Positions 1 to 8,256 of a stretch of DNA of 64,000 nt are shown here, piece after piece; the stretch's first letter is position 1, and every line of letters begins with the position of its first letter. Under the pieces are notes generated by a model that saw only the letters and a program-made list of their open reading frames with translations, searched no databases and had not been told where the DNA came from. Origin of the DNA: Cytobacillus dafuensis (GTDB lineage: Bacteria; Bacillota; Bacilli; Bacillales; Cytobacillaceae); contig NZ_CP042593.1 in NCBI RefSeq assembly GCF_007995155.1, positions 2,584,001 to 2,648,000 of the forward strand. The letters are read 5' to 3'. The position numbers and the translations under genes were made by a program.

Positions 1-311
1 GAATGCGAAAAGTCTATAGGCGCAAGCTTGATAGCATCATTGGGCTGTTAAAGCCATTTCATGAAGTGTTAACTATTATTGGAGAGCATTCAGGCCTTCA
101 TATCGTCCTTGTCGTAAATAATGGCATGGATGAACAAGAACTCGTCCAAAAAGCGGCCAATGCGAGCATAAAGGTTTATCCACTCTCTTATTATTCACTT
201 GAGAAAAATTACGAAAATCCTCCCAAAATCATTCTCGGTTTTGCAGGAATTCCAGAGGACGAATTAGAAAATGCCATTCATTTATTGTTAAAAAGCTGGG
301 ATGTTTTGTAA
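1..311 (+). CDS. MocR/GabR-type PLP-dependent regulator, 3' end only
   Basis: This is the C-terminal part of a gene that starts before the window; the reading frame is open from base 1. The visible ~102 residues end in the pattern GFAGIPEDELENAIHLL..W, which is typical of the C-terminus of MocR/GabR/PdxR proteins (a GntR DNA-binding domain fused to a class I aminotransferase fold). These proteins bind pyridoxal phosphate and regulate vitamin B6 or GABA genes. The DNA-binding part and the PLP lysine lie outside the window, so a plain aminotransferase cannot be excluded. A strong terminator follows 18 bases after the stop. Confidence 0.6.
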   Translation, partial: MRKVYRRKLDSIIGLLKPFHEVLTIIGEHSGLHIVLVVNNGMDEQELVQKAANASIKVYPLSYYSLEKNYENPPKIILGFAGIPEDELENAIHLLLKSWDVL

Positions 312-328
312 TTATAAAAACATAACAT

Positions 329-383
329 GTTAAAAAACCCCTTTAAATGAACACTCCCGTGAATATTTATAGGGGTTTTTAAC
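329..383 (+). terminator. Intrinsic terminator, probably bidirectional
   Basis: The arms GTTAAAAAACCCCT and AGGGGTTTTTAAC flank a ~28-base loop and end in a T-rich stretch. The hairpin sits between convergent genes (the MocR-type gene and the symporter) and can serve both. Confidence 0.75.
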
Positions 384-428
384 AATAATTAATTCATGAT
401 TGCTGAAAAGGTATCCCATATTTATCCA

Positions 429-1679
429 TCAACTTAAGTGTTTACCTACATTTACTATCTCTGAATCCCCTGTTTCTACCGTATCCTCTGACCTTGAAAT
501 AATTACCGCACAAACTGCATCCCCGGTAATATTAATGGATGTTCTGCACATGTCAATAAGGCGATCGACTCCTAGTACTAATGCAATTGCTTCAACAGGT
601 AGATTGACTGACGTTAACACCATAGAAAGCATGATTATACCAGCACCAGGAACTCCCGCAGTACCAATACTTGCAAGTGTTGCAGTTAATATAACTGTCA
701 GCAATTGGCTCATGCTTAAATTTTGGCCATAAACTTGAGCAATAAAGATCGTAGCTACTCCCTGCATGATAGCAGTACCATCCATATTTATTGTTGCACC
801 TAATGGTTGTACAAAACTGCTGACTGTTTTAGAAACTCCGAGATTGTTTTGGGCTGACTTCATGGAAATTGGTAGTGTTGCACTGCTGCTAGACGTGCTA
901 AATGCAACAACCATTGCAGGAGAAAAACCCTTTAAAAACTTTATTGGATTCATTTTTCCTAGGAATGATAAAGCAGAACCGTAAACTATGATAAGATGCA
1001 GCAGCAAAACAAAAAGGACCACAAACATATATTTTCCCATTGCGATTACTGCATCTAAGCCCTGTCCGCCTATGGCAGTAGCAATTAAAGCAAACGCACC
1101 ATAAGGAGCAAATTTCATGATTACATTTACTAAATACATGAGTACTTCATTGGCTTGTTCAACTATGCGGACTATTCCTTGAACCTTATCACCTAGGCGT
1201 GCTAAACCAAATCCTATAAAAATTGAAAAGGCAATAATTTGCAGCATTGATTCTTGAACCATTGCATTGAATGGATTTGTCGGAATAATATTAAGTAATG
1301 TCTCAATAACAGGTGGTGCTTCCTTTTCTTCATATTCCGCACCTTCCAGTTGAAAATCTCCTGCTCCTGGCTGAAATAGCATTCCTACAGCTAAAGCCAA
1401 AATAATGGCGATTGCAGTCGTAACCAGGAAGAATGCAATCGTTTTTCCGCCAATTCTTCCGAGCTTTCTTGGATCACTTATTCCTGCACTTCCTAATATT
1501 AGTGAAACGATTACAATTGGAACAACAAGCATCTTTATTAAATTTATGAATATTTTTCCTAGAGGAATTAATAAATATTTTGAGGCTGAGTCAAAAAACC
1601 CTGGAATTGCAAGGTTAAATAACAAGCCAGTAATAATACCTAAGCCCATTCCAATCAATATTTTCTTGGTTAACGACAT
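429..1679 (-). CDS. Dicarboxylate/amino acid:cation symporter (GltP/GltT/DctA family)
   Basis: This 416-residue membrane protein has the usual length for the DAACS family, which imports glutamate, aspartate or C4-dicarboxylates with Na+ or H+. The serine-rich re-entrant loop AFSTSSSSATLPIS is at residues 259-272 and the NMDGTA motif of the substrate/cation site is at 298-303. Several hydrophobic segments precede them. The ATG is preceded by AAAAGGAGGAAGG. The gene is monocistronic and convergent with its left neighbour. Exact substrate is not readable from sequence; the best guess is glutamate/aspartate. Confidence 0.9.
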   Translation of the reverse strand: MSLTKKILIGMGLGIITGLLFNLAIPGFFDSASKYLLIPLGKIFINLIKMLVVPIVIVSLILGSAGISDPRKLGRIGGKTIAFFLVTTAIAIILALAVGMLFQPGAGDFQLEGAEYEEKEAPPVIETLLNIIPTNPFNAMVQESMLQIIAFSIFIGFGLARLGDKVQGIVRIVEQANEVLMYLVNVIMKFAPYGAFALIATAIGGQGLDAVIAMGKYMFVVLFVLLLHLIIVYGSALSFLGKMNPIKFLKGFSPAMVVAFSTSSSSATLPISMKSAQNNLGVSKTVSSFVQPLGATINMDGTAIMQGVATIFIAQVYGQNLSMSQLLTVILTATLASIGTAGVPGAGIIMLSMVLTSVNLPVEAIALVLGVDRLIDMCRTSINITGDAVCAVIISRSEDTVETGDSEIVNVGKHLS

Positions 1680-1831
1680 TTCCTTCCTCCTTTTAACAGA
1701 ATATACAGATTATTATAAATATTACATATTTTAAGTTCAATAAGGCTTATGTAACATATTTCTAAAATAAGACTTAATTCATATAGAATAAGTATGAGTT
1801 TTTTACAACAATGGAAACAAAATACCTGAAT

Positions 1832-1870
1832 CAATTGATTATTATTCTCTTTTTTCCTCGTAATCAATTG
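1832..1870. repeat. Inverted repeat in divergent promoter region
   Basis: CAATTGATTA (1832-1841) and TAATCAATTG (1861-1870) are perfect inverted copies around a T/C-rich spacer. They lie in the 306-bp gap between the divergent symporter and GNAT-aminotransferase genes. It could be an operator or a transcript hairpin. Nothing else recognisable was seen in this gap. Confidence 0.35.
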
Positions 1871-1985
1871 CTATTTACCAAATTTAGGAGAAAAATATTT
1901 CTTTCAATCTAAAATTATGCGAAAATAGAATCTAGTCAGATTGCATAAATTGAAGTAAGAGCATAATAAAAGAGAGGTATTCCAC

Positions 1986-3554
1986 ATGTATTGGTGTAAA
2001 GTTGCACGCACAGAAAAGGAATTTACGGAAATTGCAAAATTAAATTACGAAACGTTTGTGGAGGAAATTCCACAGCATGAGCCGGATAAGAATGGCATTC
2101 GTGTGGACCCTTTTCATAACGAGAATAAATATATTATTGTTCTTAAAGATCAAGAGCTTGCTGGGATGATTGCCATACGTGATCAACGCCCCTTTTCCTT
2201 AGATAAGAAGGTAGGACCAGTCGAAGAATTACTTTCAGAAGATGCATTGGAAGGAAAGCTATGTGAAATTAGACTGCTTGCTGTGAGAAAAGAGCATCGA
2301 AATGGTCGTGTTTTTATCATGCTTGTCGGTGCACTATCTGATTATGCTTATCGAAAAGGATACAGTGCCGCGGTTATTTCCGGGACAGTTCGTGAACTAA
2401 AGCTGTATAAACAAATGGGTTTTGAGGCATTTTCAGATCCCGTTGGCTCAGACGATGCTCAATTTATTCCTATGGTATTGACAAGGAAGCTATATGAACA
2501 ATCGGTTGGAGCAAGACTTAAACAAAAGAGATACTCCTTTTATCCAGGACCTGTACAATTAACAGACGATATTCAATCTTCCCTTATAGATGGGCCAGTT
2601 TCACATCGATCTTATGACTTTACAGTAACCATGGAAAAAGTAAAGGATCGTTTAAAGAATATGAGTCATGCAAAATATATTCATTTATTGGCTGGAAGCG
2701 GAACTTTAGCAAATGAAGCAATGATCGCCCAGCTAAAACGGCTTTCTGGAAAAGGATTAATTCTTGTAAATGGGACATTTGGAGAACGGTTACTGAATCA
2801 AGCAAAGAGATGGGGGCTCACATTTGATTGTATGCATCTCGAATGGGGGCAACCTTATGATGAGGTTCAATTATCTAGTAAACTTGCAGAAGAAACATAT
2901 GAATGGCTATTAATGGCCCATGGTGAGACATCAACTGGTATGCTAAATCATTTAGAAATGGTGCAAAACCTTTGTAACACGCATCATGTTAAGCTCTGTC
3001 TCGATTGTGTGAGTTCATTTGGCTCGCTGCCTTTTTCACTTTCCGATGTTTATTTAGCAACCGGAGTGAGTGGAAAAGCAATTGGCACAATGAGTGGATT
3101 ATCGTTTGTATTTTCAAATCATGAAATTGCCATAGATCCAACCTTACCTTCTTACCTAGATTTAGGCTTGTATGCGAATGGAAAGATTCCCTTTACATAC
3201 TCATCCCAGTTATTAAACAGCTTCGAAACAGCATTAAATGCCTATAAGGATAATAATCGCTATACATTATTGAAAAACCGTTACGAACAACTTCTCAGCT
3301 CAGAAAGCAATAAAGAATTGTCATTTTTAACACCTTACGGATATCCAATGATTGTTACATTAATGGGTGAAGAGAGCTGTCCGAATATGGCAGAGGATGC
3401 TGCACTATCTGGTTTTGATTTACATTATAAAAGTGCCTATTTAGAGGAAAAAGGCTGGGTACAGCTATCAATCATTCAACCAGACTTTGAAGTAGCATGG
3501 AAAAAGTTTCGCAAGTGGCTTCTAAATTATAAAACTTACCAAACAATGGAATGA
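1986..3554 (+). CDS. GNAT acyltransferase domain fused to class V aminotransferase
   Basis: The 522-residue protein has two parts. Residues 1-170 form a GNAT-like acyltransferase domain (CEIRLLAV..EHRNGRV..L region at 93-113). Residues ~182-515 form a class V PLP-dependent aminotransferase: SFYPGP at 184-189, GSGTLANE at 237-244, the small-domain AHGETSTG at 311-318, and the probable PLP lysine in VSGKAIGT near residue 364. Class V relatives include alanine-glyoxylate, serine-pyruvate and 2-aminoethylphosphonate transaminases. The fusion suggests that an amine or amino acid made by one half is acylated by the other; this is inference. The start is supported by AGAGAGGT 9-10 bases upstream. 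Confidence 0.85.
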   Translation: MYWCKVARTEKEFTEIAKLNYETFVEEIPQHEPDKNGIRVDPFHNENKYIIVLKDQELAGMIAIRDQRPFSLDKKVGPVEELLSEDALEGKLCEIRLLAVRKEHRNGRVFIMLVGALSDYAYRKGYSAAVISGTVRELKLYKQMGFEAFSDPVGSDDAQFIPMVLTRKLYEQSVGARLKQKRYSFYPGPVQLTDDIQSSLIDGPVSHRSYDFTVTMEKVKDRLKNMSHAKYIHLLAGSGTLANEAMIAQLKRLSGKGLILVNGTFGERLLNQAKRWGLTFDCMHLEWGQPYDEVQLSSKLAEETYEWLLMAHGETSTGMLNHLEMVQNLCNTHHVKLCLDCVSSFGSLPFSLSDVYLATGVSGKAIGTMSGLSFVFSNHEIAIDPTLPSYLDLGLYANGKIPFTYSSQLLNSFETALNAYKDNNRYTLLKNRYEQLLSSESNKELSFLTPYGYPMIVTLMGEESCPNMAEDAALSGFDLHYKSAYLEEKGWVQLSIIQPDFEVAWKKFRKWLLNYKTYQTME

Positions 3555-3564
3555 GATAAAAAAT

Positions 3565-3690
3565 AAAAGAAGTGGTCTCATTAGGCATCCATGAGACCAC
3601 TTTTCGCTTGGTTTCCAAGTGAAGTGGTCTCATAAGGCATTCATAAGACCACTTTACGTTTAATTCCTAAGGGAAATGGTCTCATCAGCA
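3565..3690. repeat. 52-bp tandem palindromic repeat array 1
   Basis: Two full units and one decayed unit begin at 3571, 3623 and 3675, exactly 52 bp apart. Each full unit carries a hairpin: AGTGGTCTCAT pairs with ATGAGACCACT in unit 1, and unit 2 is near-perfect. Unit 3 keeps only the left arm. The array lies between convergent genes and may also act as a terminator. Its period equals that of the unrelated arrays at 25,966 and 48,055. Confidence 0.85.
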
Positions 3691-3706
3691 TTTTCTTAAC
3701 AAAATA

Positions 3707-3744
3707 GCATTACATAAGTCGATTTTTTTCCGACTTTGTAATGC
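3707..3744. terminator. Hairpin after array 1
   Basis: The arms GCATTAC..AAGTCG and CGACTT..GTAATGC flank a T-rich loop between two convergent genes. It is probably a terminator or a further degenerate palindrome; there is no long T-run after it. Confidence 0.4.
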
Positions 3745-3856
3745 CTCTTATTTTGCTTATAAAAAATTAGTAATACGATCTTAAGTTTTAAGACAGCCTC
3801 TTCAGTCTGTTGACAAACGTTCGCTTTCTTCGTTACTCACTAAATTTAAATAAAAG

Positions 3857-4618
3857 TTATATAAACAATTTCGTTTCTAAAACAACTGGACAATGGTCAC
3901 TCCCCATCACGTCACAATGTATTTGAGCTGAATTTATTGCATCTTTCAGCTTTTCAGATACGATAAAATAATCAATCCGCCACCCAATATTTCGCTCTCT
4001 TACCTTTGACATATAGGACCACCAAGTATAAGCCCCTTCTGCATCAGGATATACATATCTGAAGGAATCAACGAAGCCCGAATCAAGCAATCTTGTCATC
4101 TTCCCCCGTTCTTCTGTCGTAAATCCAGAGTTACCATCATTTGATTTTGGATTTCTTAAATCAATCTCATTATGAGCAACATTAAGATCTCCACAATAAA
4201 TAACAGGCTTATTCTGGTCTAATTCATGAAGATATTCTAGGAGCTTGTCCTCCCATTCTAACCGATATGCTAGACGTGCCAAGTCACGCTGTGAATTAGG
4301 CGTATAGACATTAACTAGATAGAAGTTTTCAAATTCAAGCGTAATGATCCTGCCTTCTTCTTCTGTTTCGTTCTCCCCTACCCCATATTTAACTGATAAA
4401 GGTTTCTTTTTTGTAAAAACGGCCGTTCCTGAATAGCCCTTCTTTAGAGCATAATTCCAAAACTGATGATAGCCTTCTAGCTCAAGTTCAATCTGTCCCT
4501 CTTGAAGCTTTGATTCTTGTATACAAAAAATATCAGCATCTACCTCATGAAAATAATCTAAAAAGCCCTTCTTCACGCAAGCTCTTATTCCATTTACATT
4601 CCAAGAAACAAATTTCAT
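3857..4618 (-). CDS. exoA: Exodeoxyribonuclease III / AP endonuclease
   Basis: The protein (253 aa) belongs to the ExoIII/APE1 family of Mg2+-dependent nucleases that cut at abasic sites and trim 3' blocked ends in base excision repair. Visible catalytic residues are N7 (SWNVNG), E35 (IQESK), D144 and N146 (CGDLNVAH), and the C-terminal D241-H242 pair (SDHCPV). Length and motifs match Bacillus ExoA. The ATG follows AAAGGAGAATTTACAGC. The gene appears to be a single unit, convergent with the GNAT-aminotransferase gene. Confidence 0.95.
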   Translation of the reverse strand: MKFVSWNVNGIRACVKKGFLDYFHEVDADIFCIQESKLQEGQIELELEGYHQFWNYALKKGYSGTAVFTKKKPLSVKYGVGENETEEEGRIITLEFENFYLVNVYTPNSQRDLARLAYRLEWEDKLLEYLHELDQNKPVIYCGDLNVAHNEIDLRNPKSNDGNSGFTTEERGKMTRLLDSGFVDSFRYVYPDAEGAYTWWSYMSKVRERNIGWRIDYFIVSEKLKDAINSAQIHCDVMGSDHCPVVLETKLFI

Positions 4619-4686
4619 GCTGTAAATTCTCCTTTAAAAAAATGACACTATTTTAATAGAGTACCATAGAACATGTTTTCGTGCAC

Positions 4687-4974
4687 TTATGATATGACAA
4701 ACATCCTAAGAACAATAACTAAAAATGGAACAAGCAAAAACATGTAAATATAATATTTAAACTCCACCATTTTATCCTTTTGACCTAAAAACTTAGCTAG
4801 TGGCCATTCTATTATTCTCATAATTATTAAAAGGCAAATAACCAAAATTAATGAGGAGACTTTATCCAAACCAAGATAATTGGGAAGAAATAACGCAAAA
4901 AAATAAGCAAAACTTACTGCTAGTAATTCTGATCTTCTATGCTTTGTCTTAAACATCCATTCTAAGCTCTTCAT
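4687..4974 (-). CDS. Small membrane protein, unknown
   Basis: The 95-residue protein has a basic N-terminus followed by three hydrophobic segments (about residues 18-33, 38-52 and 75-93). I recognise no family. The start has AAAGGGTGG about 7 bases upstream. It lies just upstream of exoA on the same strand, 69 bp away, and could be co-transcribed with it. Confidence 0.6.
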   Translation of the reverse strand: MKSLEWMFKTKHRRSELLAVSFAYFFALFLPNYLGLDKVSSLILVICLLIIMRIIEWPLAKFLGQKDKMVEFKYYIYMFLLVPFLVIVLRMFVIS

Positions 4975-5182
4975 ACGAGACCACCCTTTAAAACTAATCT
5001 AATATCATGTAAAATTCGACATCTTTCTCCTACATTATGACATCATTAAATGGAAAAAGTAAACAAGTCAATGATTGAATCTTTCAAAAAAACTTACAAT
5101 TTACTTTCTCCCATTCAAACAAACACTATTTTAGAGTTTTCACAAACCTTCATGTATATTTTTATTAAAAGGAGGTTTCAAA

Positions 5183-5629
5183 ATGGCTGAGCATTATTTT
5201 CAACTAATAGCACATTGGCCTGGTCTCAGAAATGATGTCGGTGAAATAGAAACAGGCGGATTAAAAACAAAGGTTTCCATCCCTCCTGAAATGGACGGAC
5301 CGGGAGTTGGAACGAATCCAGATGAAATGCTTCTTGGCGCAGCGGCAACTTGCTATATTATTACATTGGCAGCAATGATGGAAAGAAGCCATTTAGAAAA
5401 GATTGACTTAACAATGGAATCTATTGGTATTGTGGATGTTACAAAAGGTATCATCACATACAAAAAAATCATCCATCGTCCATGCATTACTCTAAAGAAA
5501 AATGCCTCTGAAAAAGATGTGAATTTAGCATTGAAATTAGCGCAAAAAGCTGAGGCATCTTGCATGATCTCACGTGCATTAAAAGGTAATGTTGAGATTG
5601 AATTAGACGTGACAATACTTAAAAAATAA
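5183..5629 (+). CDS. OsmC/Ohr family peroxiredoxin-like protein
   Basis: At 148 residues this matches the OsmC superfamily, whose members reduce organic hydroperoxides through two cysteines. The first cysteine is in LLGAAATCYI (near residue 57) and the second in KAEASCMISRAL (near 131), the usual spacing. A perfect AAAGGAGG lies 8 bases before the ATG. The region upstream (4975-5182) is AT-rich with no clear operator. The physiological substrate is inferred. Confidence 0.85.
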   Translation: MAEHYFQLIAHWPGLRNDVGEIETGGLKTKVSIPPEMDGPGVGTNPDEMLLGAAATCYIITLAAMMERSHLEKIDLTMESIGIVDVTKGIITYKKIIHRPCITLKKNASEKDVNLALKLAQKAEASCMISRALKGNVEIELDVTILKK

Positions 5630-5647
5630 ATTTGCAAAACATCAGTC

Positions 5648-5758
5648 CTTTGCTTAGTGCTACATTTTAGTTTCGTGAAATGTGATGTTTACATAGACAG
5701 ACATTAATACGTTTATCTCGCAATATGATAACTGTATAACATCAATGGTGGTGATGAA
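5648..5758 (+). promoter_or_regulatory. Conserved leader/promoter of cwlJ copy 1
   Basis: About 110 bases upstream of cwlJ copy 1 are nearly identical to 7392-7504 upstream of copy 2 (shared stretches include TTTCGTGAAATGTGATG and CAATATGATAACTGTATAAC). The promoter was therefore duplicated with the gene. Bacillus cwlJ is made in the mother cell under SigE; I could not fix -35/-10 boxes. Confidence 0.4.
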
Positions 5759-6187
5759 ATGGCTGTAGTAAAGGCAACTGATTCAGATATTGACTTATTA
5801 GCAAGATTGCTACGGGCAGAGGCTGAGGGCGAAGGAGAGCAAGGAATGATGATGGTTGGAAATGTTGGTATAAATCGAATTAGGGCAAATTGTTCAGACT
5901 TTATAGGAATACGAACAATTCCACAAATGGTCTATCAGCCACATGCATTTGAAGCGACACAAAATAGTTACTTTTACCAGAGGGCTAGGGACAGTGAACG
6001 ACGCCTCGCGCGTCGGGCTGTTAATGGAGAGTGGATATGGCCTGCTAAATATTCTCTCTGGTATTTTAGACCGCCTGCAGATTGCCCTCCTACTTGGTAT
6101 GATCAACCTTTTGTGGGGCGTTATAAGCTTCACTGCTTTTATGAGCCTACTGCAGTGGAATGTGAAAATGTATATAATACATTTTAA
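5759..6187 (+). CDS. cwlJ: Spore cortex-lytic hydrolase CwlJ, copy 1
   Basis: The 142-residue protein is the length of Bacillus CwlJ and consists of a single SleB/CwlJ hydrolase-2 domain. The catalytic glutamate is probably in LLRAEAEGEGEQG (E21), and the AKYSLWYFRPPADCPPTWY block is characteristic. CwlJ is stored in the spore coat and degrades muramic-lactam cortex during germination, typically with GerQ; no gerQ is adjacent here. A second, ~85% similar copy lies at 7505-7933. GGTGGTGATGAA provides the ribosome binding site. It ends in its own terminator. Confidence 0.93.
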   Translation: MAVVKATDSDIDLLARLLRAEAEGEGEQGMMMVGNVGINRIRANCSDFIGIRTIPQMVYQPHAFEATQNSYFYQRARDSERRLARRAVNGEWIWPAKYSLWYFRPPADCPPTWYDQPFVGRYKLHCFYEPTAVECENVYNTF

Positions 6188-6192
6188 AGATT

Positions 6193-6238
6193 TGCTTAAT
6201 CCGTCTGAAAAACCTTTGACGGATTAAGTATTTTTCAT
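6193..6238 (+). terminator. Terminator of cwlJ copy 1
   Basis: CTTAATCCGTC and GACGGATTAAG form an 11-bp stem followed by TATTTTTC. The same hairpin, slightly changed, follows cwlJ copy 2. Confidence 0.8.
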
Positions 6239-6296
6239 TTCAGTAGCTTTTGTTTCTATAGCTACACCATACTAGAATGATCAGAAATTCTCCTTT

Positions 6297-7022
6297 TTAA
6301 CCTTCATCGCTAAATATTTCTGCCAAAAAACGTTCACGGTGCTGCAGAAAATATTTTGTTATTTGATAATGATCTGTATCCTCATACCCTATTTCAGAAA
6401 TTTCTCCTTTATCGAAGTTTAATATAGTAGCATCAGGAAACCCTAGTAAAATAGGTGAATGGGTTGCAATGATAAACTGCGCTTGTTCGTTCTGTGTTAA
6501 ATCACGAATAATTCTCATAAAGGATAGTTGACGTTGTGGCGACAGAGCCGCCTCTGGCTCATCAAGCAGAAAAATTGCTTCGCCTTTAAAGCGATTTAAA
6601 AAAAGCGAGAGAAAAGATTCACCATGTGATTGTTCGTGCAGCGACACTCCTCCATAATCCCGAAAACCGGTATCATCCACCTCATCCAAATGGGATGCGA
6701 AATGGTAAAAGGATTCTGCACGAAGAAAAAAGCCATTCGTTACCTTTGGCATCCATGAAAGACGAATGAATTCACCTAATGATGAAACAGATGCATGAAC
6801 TTCATACGAATTATTCCTCCCTCCCCCAGCTGTATTGAAACCGCATTTCTCGGCAATTGCTTCTAATAAAGTTGTTTTTCCCGATCCATTATCGCCAACA
6901 AAAAAAGTGACATTCTTCTTCAAAATAATTTCATCCATACTTTTAATGCTCGGAATGGAAAAAGGATATTGAGAATAGGATGGAATATTATTCTGTAAAA
7001 GCGTAATCCTTTTTAAAAACAT
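6297..7022 (-). CDS. AAA/ABC-type ATPase without membrane partner
   Basis: The 241-residue protein has a complete ABC-type nucleotide-binding core: Walker A GDNGSGKT (43-50), signature-like SHGES (132-136), Walker B FLLDEPEAAL (151-160) and switch histidine H188 (IATHSP). It belongs to the stand-alone AAA_21/SMC-like ATPases of unknown role; no permease or OLD-type nuclease domain accompanies it. It is convergent with cwlJ copy 1. The last ~24 codons recur as a decayed fragment behind cwlJ copy 2, so cwlJ and ATPase were duplicated as a block. TAGGAG lies 6-7 bases before the ATG. Confidence 0.85.
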   Translation of the reverse strand: MFLKRITLLQNNIPSYSQYPFSIPSIKSMDEIILKKNVTFFVGDNGSGKTTLLEAIAEKCGFNTAGGGRNNSYEVHASVSSLGEFIRLSWMPKVTNGFFLRAESFYHFASHLDEVDDTGFRDYGGVSLHEQSHGESFLSLFLNRFKGEAIFLLDEPEAALSPQRQLSFMRIIRDLTQNEQAQFIIATHSPILLGFPDATILNFDKGEISEIGYEDTDHYQITKYFLQHRERFLAEIFSDEG

Positions 7023-7120
7023 AATGATCTCCTAGGGTTTTTATTCATATTAGATTTTATTTCGATATTCTAGTCAAGAATCCCTTTTTAACTATTGTTC
7101 ATTCATACAGATTGGCATCG

Positions 7121-7375
7121 CAAATAAAGTGAAACTTCCATCAGTGGGGGTTTTTCGACGCACAGGACGTGGCGTTCTTAGTCGGCCTTCATCCCCCACT
7201 GATGGTTAGTTGCGGCCCACAGGAAGTGGGTCACGCAGACGTTGCCACACGATGTGGCGCTTTTAGTCTGTGTTCATTTTATGGGCCGTTACGGGCAGTT
7301 GATCCCCCACTTACTTTTCTTTGTATACGCGAATCCTTGAAGTGGGGGTCTTACTGCCCGTTAATCTGCGATAAA
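7121..7375 (+). repeat. Modular double-hairpin repeat, copy 1 (longest)
   Basis: The element begins AAATAAAGTGAAACTTCC and ends TTAATCTGCGATAAA, as does copy 3 (21,663). Hairpin 1 pairs CATCAGTGGGGG with CCCCCACTGATG. Hairpin 2 pairs ACGGGCAGT..CCCCCACTT with AAGTGGGGG..ACTGCCCGT. Between them lie small GC-rich palindromic inserts absent from copy 2. It sits between the ATPase gene and cwlJ copy 2, at the seam of the duplication. Confidence 0.85.
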
Positions 7376-7504
7376 ATATGCAAAAAATTAGTGCCTTGCT
7401 TAGTGCTACAGTTTTGTTTCGTGAAATGTGATGTTTACATAGACAGACATTAATACGGATATCTCGCAATATGATAACTGTATAACATCAATGGTGGTGA
7501 TGTA

Positions 7505-7933
7505 ATGGCTGTCGTAAAGGCAACTAATTCAGATATTGATTTATTAGCAAGATTGCTAAGGGCAGAGGCTGAAGGCGAAGGAGAAAAAGGAATGATGCTT
7601 GTTGGTAATGTTGGAATAAATCGAATTAGAGCAAATTGTTCTGACTTTAAAGGACTGCGAACAATTCCACAAATGGTCTATCAGCCACATGCATTTGAAG
7701 CGACAACAAAAGGTTACTTTTACCAGAGGGCTAGGGATACTGAGAGGCGCCTCGCTCGTCGGTCAATTAAAGGAGAATGGCAATGGCCTGCAAGATATTC
7801 TCTTTGGTATTTTAGACCGCCTGGAAATTGTCCTCCTACTTGGTATGATCAACCTTTAGTGGATCGCTTTAAACTTCATTGCTTTTATCAGCCTACTGCA
7901 GAAGAATGTGTGAATGTTTATAATACATTTTAA
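7505..7933 (+). CDS. cwlJ: Spore cortex-lytic hydrolase CwlJ, copy 2
   Basis: This 142-residue paralogue of the protein at 5759 keeps the catalytic LLRAEAEGEGEKG segment and the YSLWYFRPPGNCPPTWY block. Differences are scattered and mostly conservative (for example Q-to-K, V-to-S), so both copies look functional. Promoter, ribosome binding site (GGTGGTGATGTA) and terminator were duplicated with it. Two CwlJ enzymes could give extra or differently timed cortex lysis; this is inference. Confidence 0.92.
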   Translation: MAVVKATNSDIDLLARLLRAEAEGEGEKGMMLVGNVGINRIRANCSDFKGLRTIPQMVYQPHAFEATTKGYFYQRARDTERRLARRSIKGEWQWPARYSLWYFRPPGNCPPTWYDQPLVDRFKLHCFYQPTAEECVNVYNTF

Positions 7934-7937
7934 TGAA

Positions 7938-7984
7938 TTGCTTAATCCGTATGTTCATAACATAAGACGGATTAAGCTTTTTTG
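7938..7984 (+). terminator. Terminator of cwlJ copy 2
   Basis: GCTTAATCCGT pairs with ACGGATTAAGC, followed by TTTTTTG. It is homologous to the terminator at 6193. Confidence 0.85.
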
Positions 7985-8011
7985 TTTTAGACATATAGGT
8001 ACGATTCCTTT

Positions 8012-8088
8012 TCATTCATTATCACTAAATATTTCTGACAAAAAACGTTCACGGACCTGCAGGAAATATCTCGTTATTTGGTAGTGTT
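8012..8088 (-). pseudogene. Remnant of duplicated ATPase gene (last ~24 codons)
   Basis: Read on the minus strand, this stretch encodes HYQITRYFLQVRERFLSEIF and a few more residues before a stop. It matches the C-terminus of the ATPase at 6297 (HYQITKYFLQHRERFLAEIF). Homology stops abruptly at about 8088, so the second ATPase copy has been deleted except for its 3' end. Confidence 0.8.
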
Positions 8089-8256
8089 GTCGAAATTGCT
8101 TGATTCTGCTGAAATCCGTCTTCTTTTGATAGCTTTTGTCATGTTGCAGGAAAAATGGGTAGCCGTTGATGAATTATATTTTACATTGAAAAAGAAAATT
8201 TGGTATTACATCCGAAGCATTCATGACAATTTTATCAATGAAAGGAATGGACATTA

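Noticed and set aside
5894..6227. Open frames inside cwlJ copy 1 on other frames
   Set aside because: They are not conserved in cwlJ copy 2 despite high DNA similarity, so they are shadows.
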